From Saprospiraceae bacterium (lineage in GTDB: Bacteria; Bacteroidota; Bacteroidia; Chitinophagales; Saprospiraceae): a stretch of 64,000 nt of DNA. Position numbers and translations under genes: made by a program. The stretch covers positions 62,001 to 126,000 of the forward strand of contig JADLHT010000017.1 of assembly GCA_020848695.1 (NCBI GenBank), in the 5' to 3' direction. Below are positions 37,739 to 46,979 of this stretch, in pieces (the first letter of the stretch is position 1; each line of letters starts with the position of its first letter). The notes under the pieces were generated by a model. It was not told where the DNA came from and did no database searches. It worked only from the letters and a program-made list of their open reading frames with translations.

Positions 37739-40621
37739 ATGTTTCGATTCATAGCATTATTTACTATTATATCCTTGATAATCAATTCTTTAAATTCTCA
37801 ATCTTTGAATTTTAGGCAGGGCGAGTTGATTGTTTTATTAAAGCCGGGATCTTCTTTATTGTCTTTAGAATCTCGCTTTAAATTCATAAATACAGAAAAC
37901 AATTTAATTGAATCTGAATTTTTAAACCAAGAATTGAATATTGGCTTATTATATTTTGACTTTACAGAAATTAATGAAATTCAGTTAATTAAGTGGTTAA
38001 ATTCACAAAGCGAGGTCCTGCTTGTTCAAAAGAACCATCTACTGGTTAACAGGAATATACCAAACGATACTTATTTTTCGAAGCAATGGCATCACCTCAA
38101 TGATGGTACTGAAGGTGGAATTGCAGGCGCAGATTTTAGAACTACTTTAGCCTGGGATCTGACAACCGGAGGGGTAACGGAATATGGTGACACCATTGTA
38201 GTTTGTGTTATAGATGGAGGAATAGAATCTACACATGGTGATCTTCGTGCTAACTTCTGGTTTAATAGATTGGAGATTCCGAATAATCAAATTGATGATG
38301 ATCAAAACGGATATGTAGATGATTATAGAGGGTGGAATGCCGATCAATTAAATGATCAGTTTACTCCCAACAATCATGGAACCGCGGTAGCTGGTATCAT
38401 TGGAGCAACAGGTAACAACAGGGTAGGAGTCTGTGGAGTTAATTGGAATACCAAAATCTTGTTTGTGCAAGGAGGCGGAGATGAAGCAAGCGCCATACGT
38501 GCCTACTCCTATCCCATTAAGTTAAGGAAAGATTATAATAGAACAAATGGTAAAAAAGGGGCTTTTGTAGTTGCTACAAACAGTTCATGGGGTTATGATA
38601 GAGGAAAACCGGAAGATGCACCAATTTGGTGTGCCATGTATGATTCTCTTGGATCTGTAGGGATTTTAAATGTTGGATCGACAACCAATCTGGATTTGAA
38701 TGTAGATATAGAAGGAGATCTTCCTACAAATTGTGAAAGTGAATTTTTAATTGGCGTTACTAATATTAATTGGAATGATAAGAAAGAAATGCGCTCAGGT
38801 TTTGGGCCTAAATCAATTGAGTTGGGAGCTTATGGTGAATCAATTTTTACAACCGTTTTTCCAAATACATTTGGTATATTTAACGGGACGAGTGCGGCAG
38901 CTCCGCAAGTTGCAGGAACAATAGGATTGTTATATAGTTTGCCTTGCAATAATCTTAATAATATTTCTCGCAGCAACCCAGCTCAGGCCGCATTAATGGT
39001 AAAATCCTACCTTTTGCAGCAAGTTAGAAAACTTAATGCGCTGAATGGTCTGGTACAAACTTCAGGAGTATTAAATATTTTTGATGCAATGATGGCGATT
39101 CATCCCTTGGAATTTTTTGTCGATAAAAACGAGATAATTTTTCTTACAAAAGATAAGCTTTTTACAAAAACTAAACTTCAGTTCAGAAAGCAAGGTGACA
39201 CCAATTGGATTGAATATGATATTGTTGAGAATAAAAATTTGATTATTAACTCATTGGAAAAATGTACAATTTATGAATACCGTCTCCAGGGAGCATGTTC
39301 GCGCTATCAAAATAGTTTCAGCAGAATAAACTTAGTTCAGACTGAAGGTTGTTGTCTGGCACCAAAACGAATAGAAGTTGTCGAATCGGGATTTGATAAT
39401 GTAGTTATAAGCTTTAAGGAAATTGATCAAAGTTCCAATTTTTATTATTATTTAAATGAGTTTGGCTCTACGGACATAGATACGTTCGAAATAATTGATT
39501 TTACAGATCCGATATTTACCATAAAGGGCTTGAAGAGATGTAGCCGATATGAATTGCAAGTAGCAATTATTTGTAGTGGAAAACTATCCAATTTAACAGA
39601 CAAACTTATTATCGAAACTTCTGGTTGTGATCAATGTAATGATATGGATTATTGTGTGCGAGATCGCCCGGCAGGAGATTTTGAATGGATTGAAGCTATT
39701 GTATTAAAGGATAAATATTTTATCAGTGGTAATAATGCAGGTTATGGTGATTTTGTAGGGGTGGATAATGGATTTGTTCTAAACAAATCTCAGGTTCAAA
39801 ACCTTGAAATATTTCCGGGGTATTCTTTAGATTCAAGTTTGCTCTATATGGCGGCTTGGATTGATTTTAATCATAATTCAAAGTTTGAAAATTCAGAAAA
39901 TGTATTACCCGAAAGTTTTCAAAGTAATACTCATTCAAAATTTACTTTTAACGTTCCCGTGTCTGCGAGACTTGGATTAACAAGAATGAGACTGGTTGTA
40001 AAATTTGGAGAGAACGGACTGCCAGCTCCTACACCTTGTTTTAATGGGGTTGAGTTTGGTGAATACGAGGATTATTGTATCTGGATTGTTGACAACAACT
40101 GTCCCGCGCCTGTTTCTGCATCTGTTTTTTCGAAAACTATTACCAGCTGTAATTTATTAATTAATAAGACTAACAGTAATGATATCCTTAGTTATATCTA
40201 TCGAAAACTTCCATATGGTGAATGGAAGGAAGGAATGAGTTTTGATGACCATATTAATTTGATCAAATTGGATAGTTGTAGTCAATTTGAGATCCGAATT
40301 ACGAATGCCTGTCCTGATTATTCTTCTCATTATCTAAGTTATCATTTCAATACAATTATGGCTGAATGTTCTGTTGGTAATCGTGATCCAAAATTAAAAT
40401 TCTTTCTATTTCCTAATCCTTGTGAAGATTTTATTTATGTCCAATCGGATTTTCTTTTACATCGAATTGTAATTTATTCTCTGGATGGACGGATAGTAAA
40501 AAATGAAGAAATGAAATCGCCTTCCAACAAAATACCGATGGATTTTGGACCTGGAATTTATTTTGTAGAATGTATTAATGACAAAACAGAACGCATTGTA
40601 ATTAAAGTAATAAAAAAATAA
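37739..40621 (+). CDS. Subtilisin-like S8 serine protease with GEVED domain and T9SS sorting domain
   Basis: The 960-residue product has a signal peptide (residues 1-20, MFRFIALFTIISLIINSLNS) and an inhibitor-like propeptide region (about 25-110). The S8 catalytic domain has Asp159 in VCVIDGG, His213 in NNHGTAVAG, the Asn291 oxyanion segment TNSSWG and Ser385 in FNGTSAAAP. Later it has fibronectin-like repeats, a GEVED domain (WIDFNHNSKFENSENV... EFGEYEDYC) and a C-terminal T9SS type-A domain (LFPNPCEDFIYV...GIYFVECIN). It is likely secreted as a surface protease. The ATG at 37739 begins the signal peptide; the longer frame uses a TTG at 37706 that overlaps a -7-like TTACTTTG. Confidence 0.92.
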   Translation: MFRFIALFTIISLIINSLNSQSLNFRQGELIVLLKPGSSLLSLESRFKFINTENNLIESEFLNQELNIGLLYFDFTEINEIQLIKWLNSQSEVLLVQKNHLLVNRNIPNDTYFSKQWHHLNDGTEGGIAGADFRTTLAWDLTTGGVTEYGDTIVVCVIDGGIESTHGDLRANFWFNRLEIPNNQIDDDQNGYVDDYRGWNADQLNDQFTPNNHGTAVAGIIGATGNNRVGVCGVNWNTKILFVQGGGDEASAIRAYSYPIKLRKDYNRTNGKKGAFVVATNSSWGYDRGKPEDAPIWCAMYDSLGSVGILNVGSTTNLDLNVDIEGDLPTNCESEFLIGVTNINWNDKKEMRSGFGPKSIELGAYGESIFTTVFPNTFGIFNGTSAAAPQVAGTIGLLYSLPCNNLNNISRSNPAQAALMVKSYLLQQVRKLNALNGLVQTSGVLNIFDAMMAIHPLEFFVDKNEIIFLTKDKLFTKTKLQFRKQGDTNWIEYDIVENKNLIINSLEKCTIYEYRLQGACSRYQNSFSRINLVQTEGCCLAPKRIEVVESGFDNVVISFKEIDQSSNFYYYLNEFGSTDIDTFEIIDFTDPIFTIKGLKRCSRYELQVAIICSGKLSNLTDKLIIETSGCDQCNDMDYCVRDRPAGDFEWIEAIVLKDKYFISGNNAGYGDFVGVDNGFVLNKSQVQNLEIFPGYSLDSSLLYMAAWIDFNHNSKFENSENVLPESFQSNTHSKFTFNVPVSARLGLTRMRLVVKFGENGLPAPTPCFNGVEFGEYEDYCIWIVDNNCPAPVSASVFSKTITSCNLLINKTNSNDILSYIYRKLPYGEWKEGMSFDDHINLIKLDSCSQFEIRITNACPDYSSHYLSYHFNTIMAECSVGNRDPKLKFFLFPNPCEDFIYVQSDFLLHRIVIYSLDGRIVKNEEMKSPSNKIPMDFGPGIYFVECINDKTERIVIKVIKK

Positions 40622-40637
40622 CTTTTAACTTAGTTTC

Positions 40638-43001
40638 TTATATTTTTAGCAGTGTTCCTGATTTGAAAAGATTTTTTGACTTTATTTCCCAAATTAATAT
40701 TCCCCGTGCTAATGGAGTTGAGAAAATTAACTCGGTTCTATAGCTTCCTGCCGGAATGTGATCAATGTGTTTTGTAAATACCTGCTGACCTAAACTGTTT
40801 TTAATTTTAATTTCAACGTTATTGATTTCTTTATTCAAAATGGTGCTAATAATTGCTAGATCATTATCCTTTAAAGGATTTGGAAACAAATATATTTGGT
40901 CAGATGAATGAAATTCATTCGTCAGTGAAGGAATTCTTGTCTCAACATTTACTTTGTGAAAACACAATGCGCCAATCTGATTTTCATTAATGATATACGG
41001 GCCTTGATACACCTGATTGGAATTGTGATAGGTTAGTTCGGGAAGATAACTGATGTTTTGCACCATTTTAGGATTTTTTAGTGTAAGAATTATTTTATTT
41101 CCTTCTGCTTTTATATTTTTTATAACTTCCCATTTTTCATCTAATGCAAAATAGTCATTTATTGATATGTTTTTTCCATTTACAGTACGATTAGGTTGAA
41201 TTGATAGATTGGCTTGGGTTTTATCAAAATCTAAAGTAATTTCTGAAAGGTCAAGCTTACTGAAATATGCATGTTTGATATTAGGAGGGTAATATTCCTC
41301 TTTGTCAGTACCATTATAGAAGTCTTTTTGTACCAACGGATAAATTGTCTTAGCTAGAGCTAGATATCCATTTACAGAATAGTGGCAGCCATCGTGTTCT
41401 GGAATATTCATTGTGCTGATTAATCTGATGTTGGGAAATTTCATTGGAAGATTTCTTTGTATTTCTCTTAACGCCATGTGGTCTCCGGCACCGCATCCTT
41501 GATGGATTTGAATAACATATACTTTTTTAATATTGGGATAATCTAACATCCAATCTTGGTGAAGCGACTCAAAATTTTCAAAATACAAATTACTGGAATT
41601 GCTTTCTCCTTGATACCAGAAAATTGCTTTAATGGCGTGAGCCAAGTCGGATTTCTGCGCGCGGAAGAGCAAGCTCCCATAAATATTGTCTGGTTTGCCA
41701 GGATTTAAATCATTTCTCTGATGTTGTTGTATTGTTGTTCCACCAACTCCTCCATTTAATATACAAACCGGAATTTTATTATTTTCAACGATAGATTTTG
41801 CTAGATCCATTCCCCATGCACCGATATTTGCTAATCCACCATTTCCTGTAGCAATTGCTACTGACCAGGAGGTGTCATTTTTATTAAGTGAATAATTTTT
41901 ACCATAAGTTTTAATAAAAGGACTTACGTATGAATTGCCTCCAAAAATACTATTGGATTGTCCTGTTACAATATACACATCTCCACATAAAAGATGTTCG
42001 CGACTTGCTATTACACTATCCTGATTTTGATTTTTTAAATGAACCTCAACCGAATATTCAGAAAGTTCAGCTTTGATTTTTACAGATAACTTGATGAATG
42101 CTTTATTTGTTGAATCATAATTTAATAATTGAACCGAGTTGGATACAAGAATCTGATTCTTGAATAATTTCAAGGATACAGAATCATAGTTAAGCTTATC
42201 GATCTGTCCGTTTATTTCAATATTTGCTTCATTATTAAGATCTCTTGGAAAAAATTGATGATTAGAGGGGATATTTGATAAGTAAGAAACGGATTTTGGC
42301 GGATCTGTTATCCTGTATTTTTCCTTTAGTTGAAATTCAATTTTTTTTCGATCTTCGATCGGCAAATACTGATCAAACAAAATGATTTCGGAAATATCTC
42401 CATTGAAAAAATAAGAATTCTGATAAGCAGAGATGAAGATTGTACTATCCGTATTTATAGGGCAATAGGCGGAATCTTCATAGATTCCATTTAAAATTAA
42501 TTTTCCGTTATGTGTTTTATTATTGTATTGTGCTACAATTAATACTGGATCGAAACCGGGATCAAAACTTGAGCTGACTTGATTGTTAAAGTCTGCGTTG
42601 TGTAAAATTTTTGGAATACTGTTGCCTGACAACCACAGTGTTCTGCTATTTCCTCCCAATATATTATTTGTAGGCCCATTAGCTTTACAAACAACAATGA
42701 TCGTGTAATCTTTATTCACCGGAAAGACAGATGGGAGAGTCAAGTAGGATGAGCTTCCATTGAAGCGGAGTGTTGGTCTGTTTCCAATTCCATTGCTAAT
42801 AAACTCAGGCTGGCTTGTGCTGTTCAATTGAGTTGCTGTAATATGATTAATCGAATCTACCCAATATTTTACTTTTGTATTAAAAACGGTTATGCCAGTA
42901 TTTGCTTCCAGATGAAATATTGGTTTAGCGGTCTGTCCTGTCAATGATTGTGGTAAAATCAAAGACATTAGAATCAAGAATAAAATGTGATTTAATTTCA
43001 A
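40638..43001 (-). CDS. T9SS carbohydrate esterase with LamG-like and SASA-type domains
   Basis: The 787-residue product has a signal peptide (to about residue 22), a concanavalin/LamG-like domain (about 25-230, with ILFDQYLPIEDRKKIEFQLKEKY), and a linker domain. An SGNH-type esterase of the sialate O-acetylesterase (SASA) group follows, with GDVYIVTGQSNS (nucleophile Ser349), IFWYQGESN and the catalytic-dyad segment HDGCHYSVNGY. The C-terminal ~80 residues are a T9SS type-A domain (LFPNPLKDN...GILIWEIKSKNLFKSG). SASA enzymes remove acetyl groups from sialic acids or plant polysaccharides; the substrate here is not known. The head-to-head neighbour is a lyase-like T9SS protein. Confidence 0.88.
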   Translation of the reverse strand: MKLNHILFLILMSLILPQSLTGQTAKPIFHLEANTGITVFNTKVKYWVDSINHITATQLNSTSQPEFISNGIGNRPTLRFNGSSSYLTLPSVFPVNKDYTIIVVCKANGPTNNILGGNSRTLWLSGNSIPKILHNADFNNQVSSSFDPGFDPVLIVAQYNNKTHNGKLILNGIYEDSAYCPINTDSTIFISAYQNSYFFNGDISEIILFDQYLPIEDRKKIEFQLKEKYRITDPPKSVSYLSNIPSNHQFFPRDLNNEANIEINGQIDKLNYDSVSLKLFKNQILVSNSVQLLNYDSTNKAFIKLSVKIKAELSEYSVEVHLKNQNQDSVIASREHLLCGDVYIVTGQSNSIFGGNSYVSPFIKTYGKNYSLNKNDTSWSVAIATGNGGLANIGAWGMDLAKSIVENNKIPVCILNGGVGGTTIQQHQRNDLNPGKPDNIYGSLLFRAQKSDLAHAIKAIFWYQGESNSSNLYFENFESLHQDWMLDYPNIKKVYVIQIHQGCGAGDHMALREIQRNLPMKFPNIRLISTMNIPEHDGCHYSVNGYLALAKTIYPLVQKDFYNGTDKEEYYPPNIKHAYFSKLDLSEITLDFDKTQANLSIQPNRTVNGKNISINDYFALDEKWEVIKNIKAEGNKIILTLKNPKMVQNISYLPELTYHNSNQVYQGPYIINENQIGALCFHKVNVETRIPSLTNEFHSSDQIYLFPNPLKDNDLAIISTILNKEINNVEIKIKNSLGQQVFTKHIDHIPAGSYRTELIFSTPLARGILIWEIKSKNLFKSGTLLKI

Positions 43002-43151
43002 GATAAAATTTTTCTTGACAAATATACAAACTTAATATTAAGCTATTTGGCCGAGTATAATTTTTTTTAACAGAGTACTATTTGTTAGCAACTTTGAATT
43101 GGATCAAGTATTTTATTATTTTTACAGCAAAGATCATTTTTATAGTTCGCA

Positions 43152-44273
43152 ATGAAGTATATAGTATGTTGTTTCATTTATCTAATCTTATCGAAATCAG
43201 AAGCACAATGTTTTTCCTGTAAAAATGCACCATCAGGAACTATTTTCTGTGATGACTTTGATGATTCCATTTCATTGGACAAAAAGTATTTCGAGATTAA
43301 CAATAATGACGGGGACTTTGTGAAAATGAAGCATATAGGCCGTGACAGCAGCTATGGAATGCGTGTTAAGTGGCAACAAGGTGAAGTTTCGGCTGGTGGA
43401 CTTTCTAAATCATTTGGAAGGACACCTGATTCTTATATAGGGAGAAATTCCTCAATGCCTACAACAGATTTTGATGAAATTTATTGGAGAATGGATGTTC
43501 GAGCCCAAAAAAATTGGATAGGTGGAGGTCCTGCAAAACTTACTAGAGCAATGTGTCTGGCAAATAGTAACTGGGCACAGGGAATGATGGCACATCTTTG
43601 GTCAGGAGGAGCAAATGATCATTTTTTGGGAATGGATCCAGCAAGTGGTATTGGTCTGGATGGAAAACTGAAATCTACGAAATACAATGACTTTTCTAAC
43701 TTAAGGTGGTTGGGTTTTAAAGCCGGGACAATCGATTTGTTTAGTTCAGAAAATGCAGATCGTTGGTTTTGTGTGGTGGGACATGTTAAACTAAACACTC
43801 CTGATAAAAAAGACGGAATATTTGAGTTTTGGATCAACGATACCTTGCAAGCTTCGTCTCAGAATCTCGATTGGCACAGCAGTTGGAATAGAGATGCTAA
43901 GAATATGCATATCAATGCAATTTTTTTTGAAAATTACTGGAATGCTGGATCTCCTGTTGAGCAAGAAAGATATTTTGATAATCTGATTATAAGTGTGAAG
44001 CCCATTGAATGTAAATGTCTGTCAACAAAAACAATAGAATCTACTTATAGCATAAAGTTTGAAGTGCAAATAAGCGAGAATTCAATTGTAATTAAAACAA
44101 AAAATCTTAATAATCAATTTCAATTCACAATTCTTGATATTCAGGGACGTGTGATCCAAACAGAAATTCTTCATGAAGAAACTAAAGTTATCGATACTTC
44201 AAATTGGTTAAAGGGAATCTATTTTTTAATCATTCCAGAAACGAATTTTCGGCAAAAAATAATTGTCATTTAG
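43152..44273 (+). CDS. T9SS-sorted concanavalin-like protein, resembling polysaccharide lyases
   Basis: The 373-residue product has a signal peptide (MKYIVCCFIYLILSKSEAQ) and then a beta-jelly-roll domain. The motifs FCDDFDDSISLDKKYFEI, DEIYWRMDVRAQKNWIGGGPAKLTRA, and DGIFEFWINDTLQASSQNLDW are close in style to the polysaccharide-lyase PL14/alginate-lyase-like fold. The C-terminal 75 residues are a T9SS type-A domain (FTILDIQGRVIQTEIL...GIYFLIIPE). It is divergent from the SASA-type esterase gene with 150 bases between the starts. A glycan-degrading role is an inference from fold type and neighbour; the catalytic residues were not identified. Confidence 0.7.
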   Translation: MKYIVCCFIYLILSKSEAQCFSCKNAPSGTIFCDDFDDSISLDKKYFEINNNDGDFVKMKHIGRDSSYGMRVKWQQGEVSAGGLSKSFGRTPDSYIGRNSSMPTTDFDEIYWRMDVRAQKNWIGGGPAKLTRAMCLANSNWAQGMMAHLWSGGANDHFLGMDPASGIGLDGKLKSTKYNDFSNLRWLGFKAGTIDLFSSENADRWFCVVGHVKLNTPDKKDGIFEFWINDTLQASSQNLDWHSSWNRDAKNMHINAIFFENYWNAGSPVEQERYFDNLIISVKPIECKCLSTKTIESTYSIKFEVQISENSIVIKTKNLNNQFQFTILDIQGRVIQTEILHEETKVIDTSNWLKGIYFLIIPETNFRQKIIVI

Positions 44274-44731
44274 TTTTATTATTTGAAAAAATTAAAAGTT
44301 TTTATTCTGTCTTTTATAATATCAGAATTTCGATTCATTAAGTATGATTTATAATTATTTGAAAAATACCTAAGCGTATAAGTGTCAAAAATATATAATC
44401 AAAATAAATTTTACAAAACCCTGAAATGCGTACTTTTTAAGTAATTTCAGGCTTAGATATTATTTTGTAATCTAACATTTAGAATAATATTACTAAACGA
44501 AATTTTGAATTAGCAGAGGTGAGATATAATCAATATTTTAATCCATTGCATTGCTCAGATCTTGGGACATTTATACTTTTTTGACATTCAATTTACTTGA
44601 CTAACATGATTAAATATAGAAAGGACAGAAATTAATTCTATTTATCAGTTTGCTAGGTTCAATTCTGTTTTAACCAAATAGCCCTAATTATTGTATTGAA
44701 ATTCTAAATGAATCAAGGCGATTATATAAAT
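44274..44731. other. AT-rich intergenic region with one hairpin
   Basis: Nothing coding is visible in this 458-base gap between two convergent genes. It contains one strong hairpin: CCTGAAAT (44420-44427) and ATTTCAGG (44444-44451), with an inner TACTT/AAGTA stem. On the minus strand it runs into GTTTTGTAAAATTT. It may be a terminator for either flanking gene. The rest is AT-rich with no further signal. Confidence 0.5.
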
Positions 44732-45745
44732 CTACTGTTTTAGAAAATCTTCAAAACTTGCAGATCCAGATTTTGTTTCTTCGCGTTCAGGCACTGGGGA
44801 ATTGATATTCAATGAATTGGATTTACCTCCTAAGAGAAGCAGTTTGCTTTTTTCTTCATAATTCTGAAGCATTTTTAATCCTTCTTCCTCAAAAACTCCG
44901 TTTTGTAAGTCTACGGATGACATAAAATTTTCAGACAGTTCCATGAATCTTTCCATTTCACCAACTTTAGAGGCTACGTCATCAGCAATATGTTCAAGTG
45001 CCTGGTCGAAAATCAGCCTTTGATCAGCATTTCCTGAAATAACATTCATTGCTGATTTCATGGCTCCATGAGAGGCTCGTATGGCTTTGCGCTCTTCTTC
45101 CTTTAATTTTACCTGATCTTTAGTGTCTTCAAGTAATATTTCTGAATTCTGATACATTTTTAATAACACTTTGCTTAAAATATCCATTTTAGACAGCAGA
45201 TGATTATACTTTTCATTTGTATCCTGTAAACGTGCAGCCTTTCGAGTTGCAAGAACCATTTGTTGATCTTGTCCTTGTCGCTTTGCAACTTCTGCCATTC
45301 TTAGATTTGTTTCAATTTCTTTTGCGTTTTCGTTTACATTGGTCTGAAGTTTTCGGATTTGTCCTTTAAGAACTCCAATCTGTTCACTCATTTTTGAAAG
45401 ATTTGATTGAAGGCTTTCAATGTAGGACTTCAAGATTCCAATTGGATCTATATTTACAAAAAGTCCTGTAATCCATCTCATTATGCTTTTATACATATAG
45501 CCTATGAGATTTCTCATTCTTGGATCCAGCACCATGTATATAATTGCTCCCAAGACCAGCATCATCCCTAAAAAATAAAAGATATTTGTAGCTAAAGAAA
45601 TGAGTAAGGGTAAGAACTTGTATAACAATACTCCTCCACCGATGAGAAGGCCCCCTAAAACTATGGTTCCTGTTATTCCTTCAGGACGCGACCAAAATGA
45701 TTTGGGTTTTTCTAAACCTACAGGGGTAGTGACATTTGTTGACAT
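44732..45745 (-). CDS. Membrane-anchored coiled-coil protein, PspA-like
   Basis: The 337-residue product starts with a short soluble segment (1-27), then two hydrophobic segments at about 28-50 and 52-72, and then a long charged helical part (about 108-290). The helical part has the heptad style of PspA/IM30 proteins: YIESLQSNLSKMSEQIGVLKGQIRKLQTNVNENAKEIE, LATRKAARLQDTNEKYNHLLSKMDIL and a distal region with EMERFMELSENFM. True PspA lacks membrane helices, so this looks like a membrane-anchored relative. It could act in envelope stress or membrane remodelling; that is an inference. The neighbours are gpsA and a gap, which give no functional hint. Confidence 0.65.
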   Translation of the reverse strand: MSTNVTTPVGLEKPKSFWSRPEGITGTIVLGGLLIGGGVLLYKFLPLLISLATNIFYFLGMMLVLGAIIYMVLDPRMRNLIGYMYKSIMRWITGLFVNIDPIGILKSYIESLQSNLSKMSEQIGVLKGQIRKLQTNVNENAKEIETNLRMAEVAKRQGQDQQMVLATRKAARLQDTNEKYNHLLSKMDILSKVLLKMYQNSEILLEDTKDQVKLKEEERKAIRASHGAMKSAMNVISGNADQRLIFDQALEHIADDVASKVGEMERFMELSENFMSSVDLQNGVFEEEGLKMLQNYEEKSKLLLLGGKSNSLNINSPVPEREETKSGSASFEDFLKQ

Positions 45746-45831
45746 AGAAGAATGATTTAATTAATTAGGCAAAAATATAAATTCAGGGTTAATAATACTC
45801 AAAAGTTAAAATTAGTTCCTTTAGTTATAAT

Positions 45832-46878
45832 TTAAATAAAATCAACGTCTTGAAGGTATGGATATCGCATTAGAAATTCGATGGCTTTATTAACATCCAT
45901 TTGTTCAAATAAAACGCTGTAAATCATGTTGATAATAGGAACTCTTACATGATGATACCTCGCAAGTTGGTGGGCAATTCTAACAGTGCGGACCCCTTCC
46001 ACGATTTCTTGCATATCTTTGATAATGTCATCCATTTTTTCGCCTTTTGCATATCGGTAGCCAAAAGTATAATTACGGCTTTTGTTGCTGGTGGCAGTCG
46101 CAATTAAATCACCAATCCCGGCTGTGCCTAAAAAAGAACGATGTGTTGCTCCAACTGACCTGCCAAGCTCAATTAGTTCTCTTAAGCCTCTTGTTATCAA
46201 CATAGCCTGGATGTTTTTACCCAATCCCTTGCCCTCTAGCATTCCGCTTGCTACCGCAATAATATTTTTTAAGGCCCCTGCCATCTCAGCTCCTACTAAA
46301 TCATAAGAGCCAAAAACGAAAAAAAATCGGCTGGAGAGATATTCAGAACCTATCCTAATAACCTCATCATATTCACTGGCAATAACACAAGCAGTCGGCT
46401 GACCTTCCAGAATCTCTTTGTAAAGGTTAGGACCTGCCAAACAACCAATTCTAAGTACGCTTGTCTCTTGTTTGATGACAGTACTCATTGTGTGGATGTG
46501 TTTGCTTGAAAGATTCACTTTCATTAAATCTTCAATCTGGATACCTGAGATATCCAGACCCTTGGTTCCATGTATAAGAATATGACCTGGTGTTAGAAAT
46601 GGTGCCATAGACTTCATGGTCGTCCTAAAACTCGATGAAGGAAGCACCGGAAAAAGAAGTTGGCAACGCTTAGTAATTTCTTCAAGATCACCTGTAGCAC
46701 TGATTTTTTCAGATAGTTTTAAGTTGAGATGTGTGTTGTGATAATTAATATTATCTATAACCTCCTGACGTCTTGAGAAGATCAACACATTTGTTTTATG
46801 AGCCAGTAAAGAGGCAATTGTGGTTCCAAAACTTCCGGCACCAACAACTCCTACAGTATGAGGATTTGACTTTTTCAT
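45832..46878 (-). CDS. gpsA: NAD(P)H-dependent glycerol-3-phosphate dehydrogenase
   Basis: GpsA reduces dihydroxyacetone phosphate to sn-glycerol 3-phosphate, the backbone of phospholipids. The 348-residue product has the dinucleotide motif VGVVGAGSFGTTIA, the 'FPVLPSSSFR' and 'LIHGTKGLDI' segments, LAGPNLYKEI, and the catalytic block ALKNIIAVASGMLEG with the conserved Lys. The C-terminal part has GTAGIGDLIATATSNKSRNY. The longest frame begins with a TTG at 46902; the ATG at 46878 starts just before the Rossmann strand, so I use it. It supplies the precursor for the cdsA-psd pathway encoded 30 kb away. Confidence 0.95.
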   Translation of the reverse strand: MKKSNPHTVGVVGAGSFGTTIASLLAHKTNVLIFSRRQEVIDNINYHNTHLNLKLSEKISATGDLEEITKRCQLLFPVLPSSSFRTTMKSMAPFLTPGHILIHGTKGLDISGIQIEDLMKVNLSSKHIHTMSTVIKQETSVLRIGCLAGPNLYKEILEGQPTACVIASEYDEVIRIGSEYLSSRFFFVFGSYDLVGAEMAGALKNIIAVASGMLEGKGLGKNIQAMLITRGLRELIELGRSVGATHRSFLGTAGIGDLIATATSNKSRNYTFGYRYAKGEKMDDIIKDMQEIVEGVRTVRIAHQLARYHHVRVPIINMIYSVLFEQMDVNKAIEFLMRYPYLQDVDFI

Positions 46879-46950
46879 TTGGAATCTACGCGAAAATAGC
46901 AAGTTGCATCTAATTTGACTTAAATATTGATGATTAACAGAAGTTATAAC

Positions 46951-46958
46951 TACCTTTG
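46951..46958 (+). promoter_or_regulatory. -7 box TACCTTTG of the lipoprotein-barrel pair
   Basis: TACCTTTG matches TAnnTTTG and lies 21 bases before the ATG at 46980. ATTG at 46926-46929, 21 bases upstream, is a weak -33 candidate. Confidence 0.55.
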
Positions 46959-46979
46959 GACTTATTAATTTAAATTATA

